Of a stretch of DNA of 7,240 nt, positions 6,930-7,240 are shown piece by piece (within the stretch, counting starts at the first letter, position 1; each line of letters opens with the position of its first letter). Below the pieces are notes generated by a model. The model had not been told where the DNA came from. It worked only from the letters and a program-made list of their open reading frames with translations, and did no database searches. The stretch lies in NCBI GenBank assembly GCA_947305675.1, contig CAMZED010000072.1, forward strand, positions 1 to 7,240. The letters are read 5' to 3'. This stretch comes from an uncultured Clostridia bacterium. GTDB lineage: Bacteria > Bacillota > Clostridia > Oscillospirales > CAG-382. The position numbers and the translations under genes are program-made.

Positions 6930-6942
6930 ATTGATTTTTCGC
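6928..6942 (-). pseudogene. Possible vestige of a small zinc-ribbon gene tail
   Basis: The 15 bases encode Ala-Lys-Asn-Gln-stop, identical to the last codons of the 121-residue gene at 865-879. Continuing upstream in frame gives Phe-Ser-Ala-Lys-Gln before this tail, but a TGA soon closes the frame and no ribbon gene lies to the right. It is probably a scar marking where the repeated module was copied or where an upstream module was deleted. A short chance extension of the repeat is the alternative. Confidence 0.3.
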
Positions 6943-7149
6943 CTGCTTTGCGCTAAAATGATTGTGAAATCATAGCAGGACAAACTTTCGACAAAGAGAC
7001 TGCCGTAACGGTATTTGTAATAGTGTCAGATGTGCGGAAACGCCCCATCGGAAATGAAAAGCGTAATATATGAAAGAGTTATCAAACAGCAGAAACCTTC
7101 TTTGTATCATTTCGAACTTATATTCGTTCCTTTATTCGTTCCTTCGCTC
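6943..7149. other. Intergenic region without a supportable gene
   Basis: No frame here has a ribosome binding site and plausible protein. A hairpin-capable stretch, CCTGCT (6942-6947) with AGCAGG (6974-6979), encloses ATGATT/AATCAT (6958-6963 and 6968-6973). Toward the right end there is a short direct repetition of ATTCGTTCC (7122-7130 and 7134-7142). I see no promoter or RNA gene that I can defend. Confidence 0.6.
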
Positions 7150-7225
7150 GTCCGCAGGACACATCATCAGCGAAGCGGCATCATACGCGAAGCGCACATC
7201 ATTTGCCCGACAGGGCAAACATCAT
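7150..7225. repeat. Array of small hairpins punctuated by CATCAT
   Basis: CATCAT occurs four times (starting at 7162, 7179, 7197 and 7220). The pieces between and before are small inverted repeats. They are GTCC-GCA-GGAC (7150-7160), an imperfect CAGC-GAA-GCGG (7168-7178), CGC-GAA-GCG (7186-7194) and a strong TTTGCCC-GACA-GGGCAAA (7202-7219). From memory, similar strings occur between genes in gut Clostridia assemblies, but I cannot verify that here. Coding is not supported. Confidence 0.6.
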
Positions 7226-7227
7226 TG

Positions 7228-7240
7228 AAAAAAGCAGCCT
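7228..7240. terminator. Half of a probable intrinsic terminator cut by the window edge
   Basis: AAAAAAGCAGCCT at the right edge reads AGGCTGCTTTTTT on the minus strand, the form of a terminator's 3' arm and T-tract. The other arm would lie outside the window. It could end a minus-strand transcript entering from the right, or act in both directions. This would insulate the operon promoter at 6858-6887. Confidence 0.4.

Larger units (their letters stand above)
6693..6942. repeat. 250-bp direct repeat, right copy
   Basis: This is the counterpart of 630-879 at a constant offset of 6063, with 12 mismatches and no gaps by eye. It contains the head of the 347-residue gene, its ribosome binding site, promoter and operator. 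It also includes a 15-base stretch identical to the end of the 121-residue gene, although no such gene is present upstream here. Confidence 0.95.

Noticed and set aside
6970..7110. A 46-codon minus-strand open frame upstream of the operon promoter.
   Set aside because: It has no Shine-Dalgarno sequence before its ATG, no recognisable domain, and its stop lies inside the hairpin at 6942-6979.
7150..7225. A CRISPR array.
   Set aside because: The recurrent unit is only about 6 bases with short intervals that are themselves palindromic. There are no full-length repeats, spacers or cas genes.

Overview
The window reads as a chromosomal or accessory segment of a Bacillota bacterium, most likely a gut-type Clostridia. 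The reasons are sigma-A-like promoters, strong AAGGAGG ribosome binding sites, moderate GC, membrane-anchored zinc-ribbon proteins and a large signal-peptide-bearing surface protein. I cannot name genus or species. Every supported gene is on the minus strand, so transcription runs right to left.

Layout from the right (5' side). Positions 6943-7240 hold no supportable gene. They contain an array of small hairpins separated by CATCAT words (about 7150-7225) and what looks like half of a terminator cut by the window edge (7228-7240). A promoter with a palindromic operator-like element (6858-6907) then drives an apparent three-gene operon. Its first gene is a 347-residue zinc-ribbon multi-pass membrane protein (5774-6817). 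The second is a 1500-residue protein overlapping it by 4 bases (1275-5777). The third is a 121-residue zinc-ribbon protein with two membrane segments (865-1230). Next comes a second, nearly identical copy of the promoter and operator (795-844). It drives a paralogue of the 347-residue gene that runs off the left edge (1-754, incomplete).

The most striking structural fact is a 250-base direct repeat (630-879 and 6693-6942). It carries the last codons of a small zinc-ribbon gene, the operator, the promoter, the ribosome binding site and the first ~41 codons of the zinc-ribbon membrane gene. The two copies differ at 12 positions with no gaps, while the coding sequences beyond the repeat have diverged strongly. 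This suggests a tandemly repeated module (promoter, ribbon-TM protein, giant protein, small ribbon protein), of which one full copy and the beginning of a second are visible.

The genes are probably co-expressed and act at the membrane. Two ribbon proteins would present a cytoplasmic zinc-binding knuckle. The giant protein has a signal peptide, a Tyr/Trp-rich N-terminal domain, a Gly/Ala-rich membrane segment, beta-rich middle domains, a hydrophobic pair of segments and a long helical C-terminal region. I recognise no named function for any of them. A toxin-like, receptor-like or surface-display role for the giant protein is inference only.
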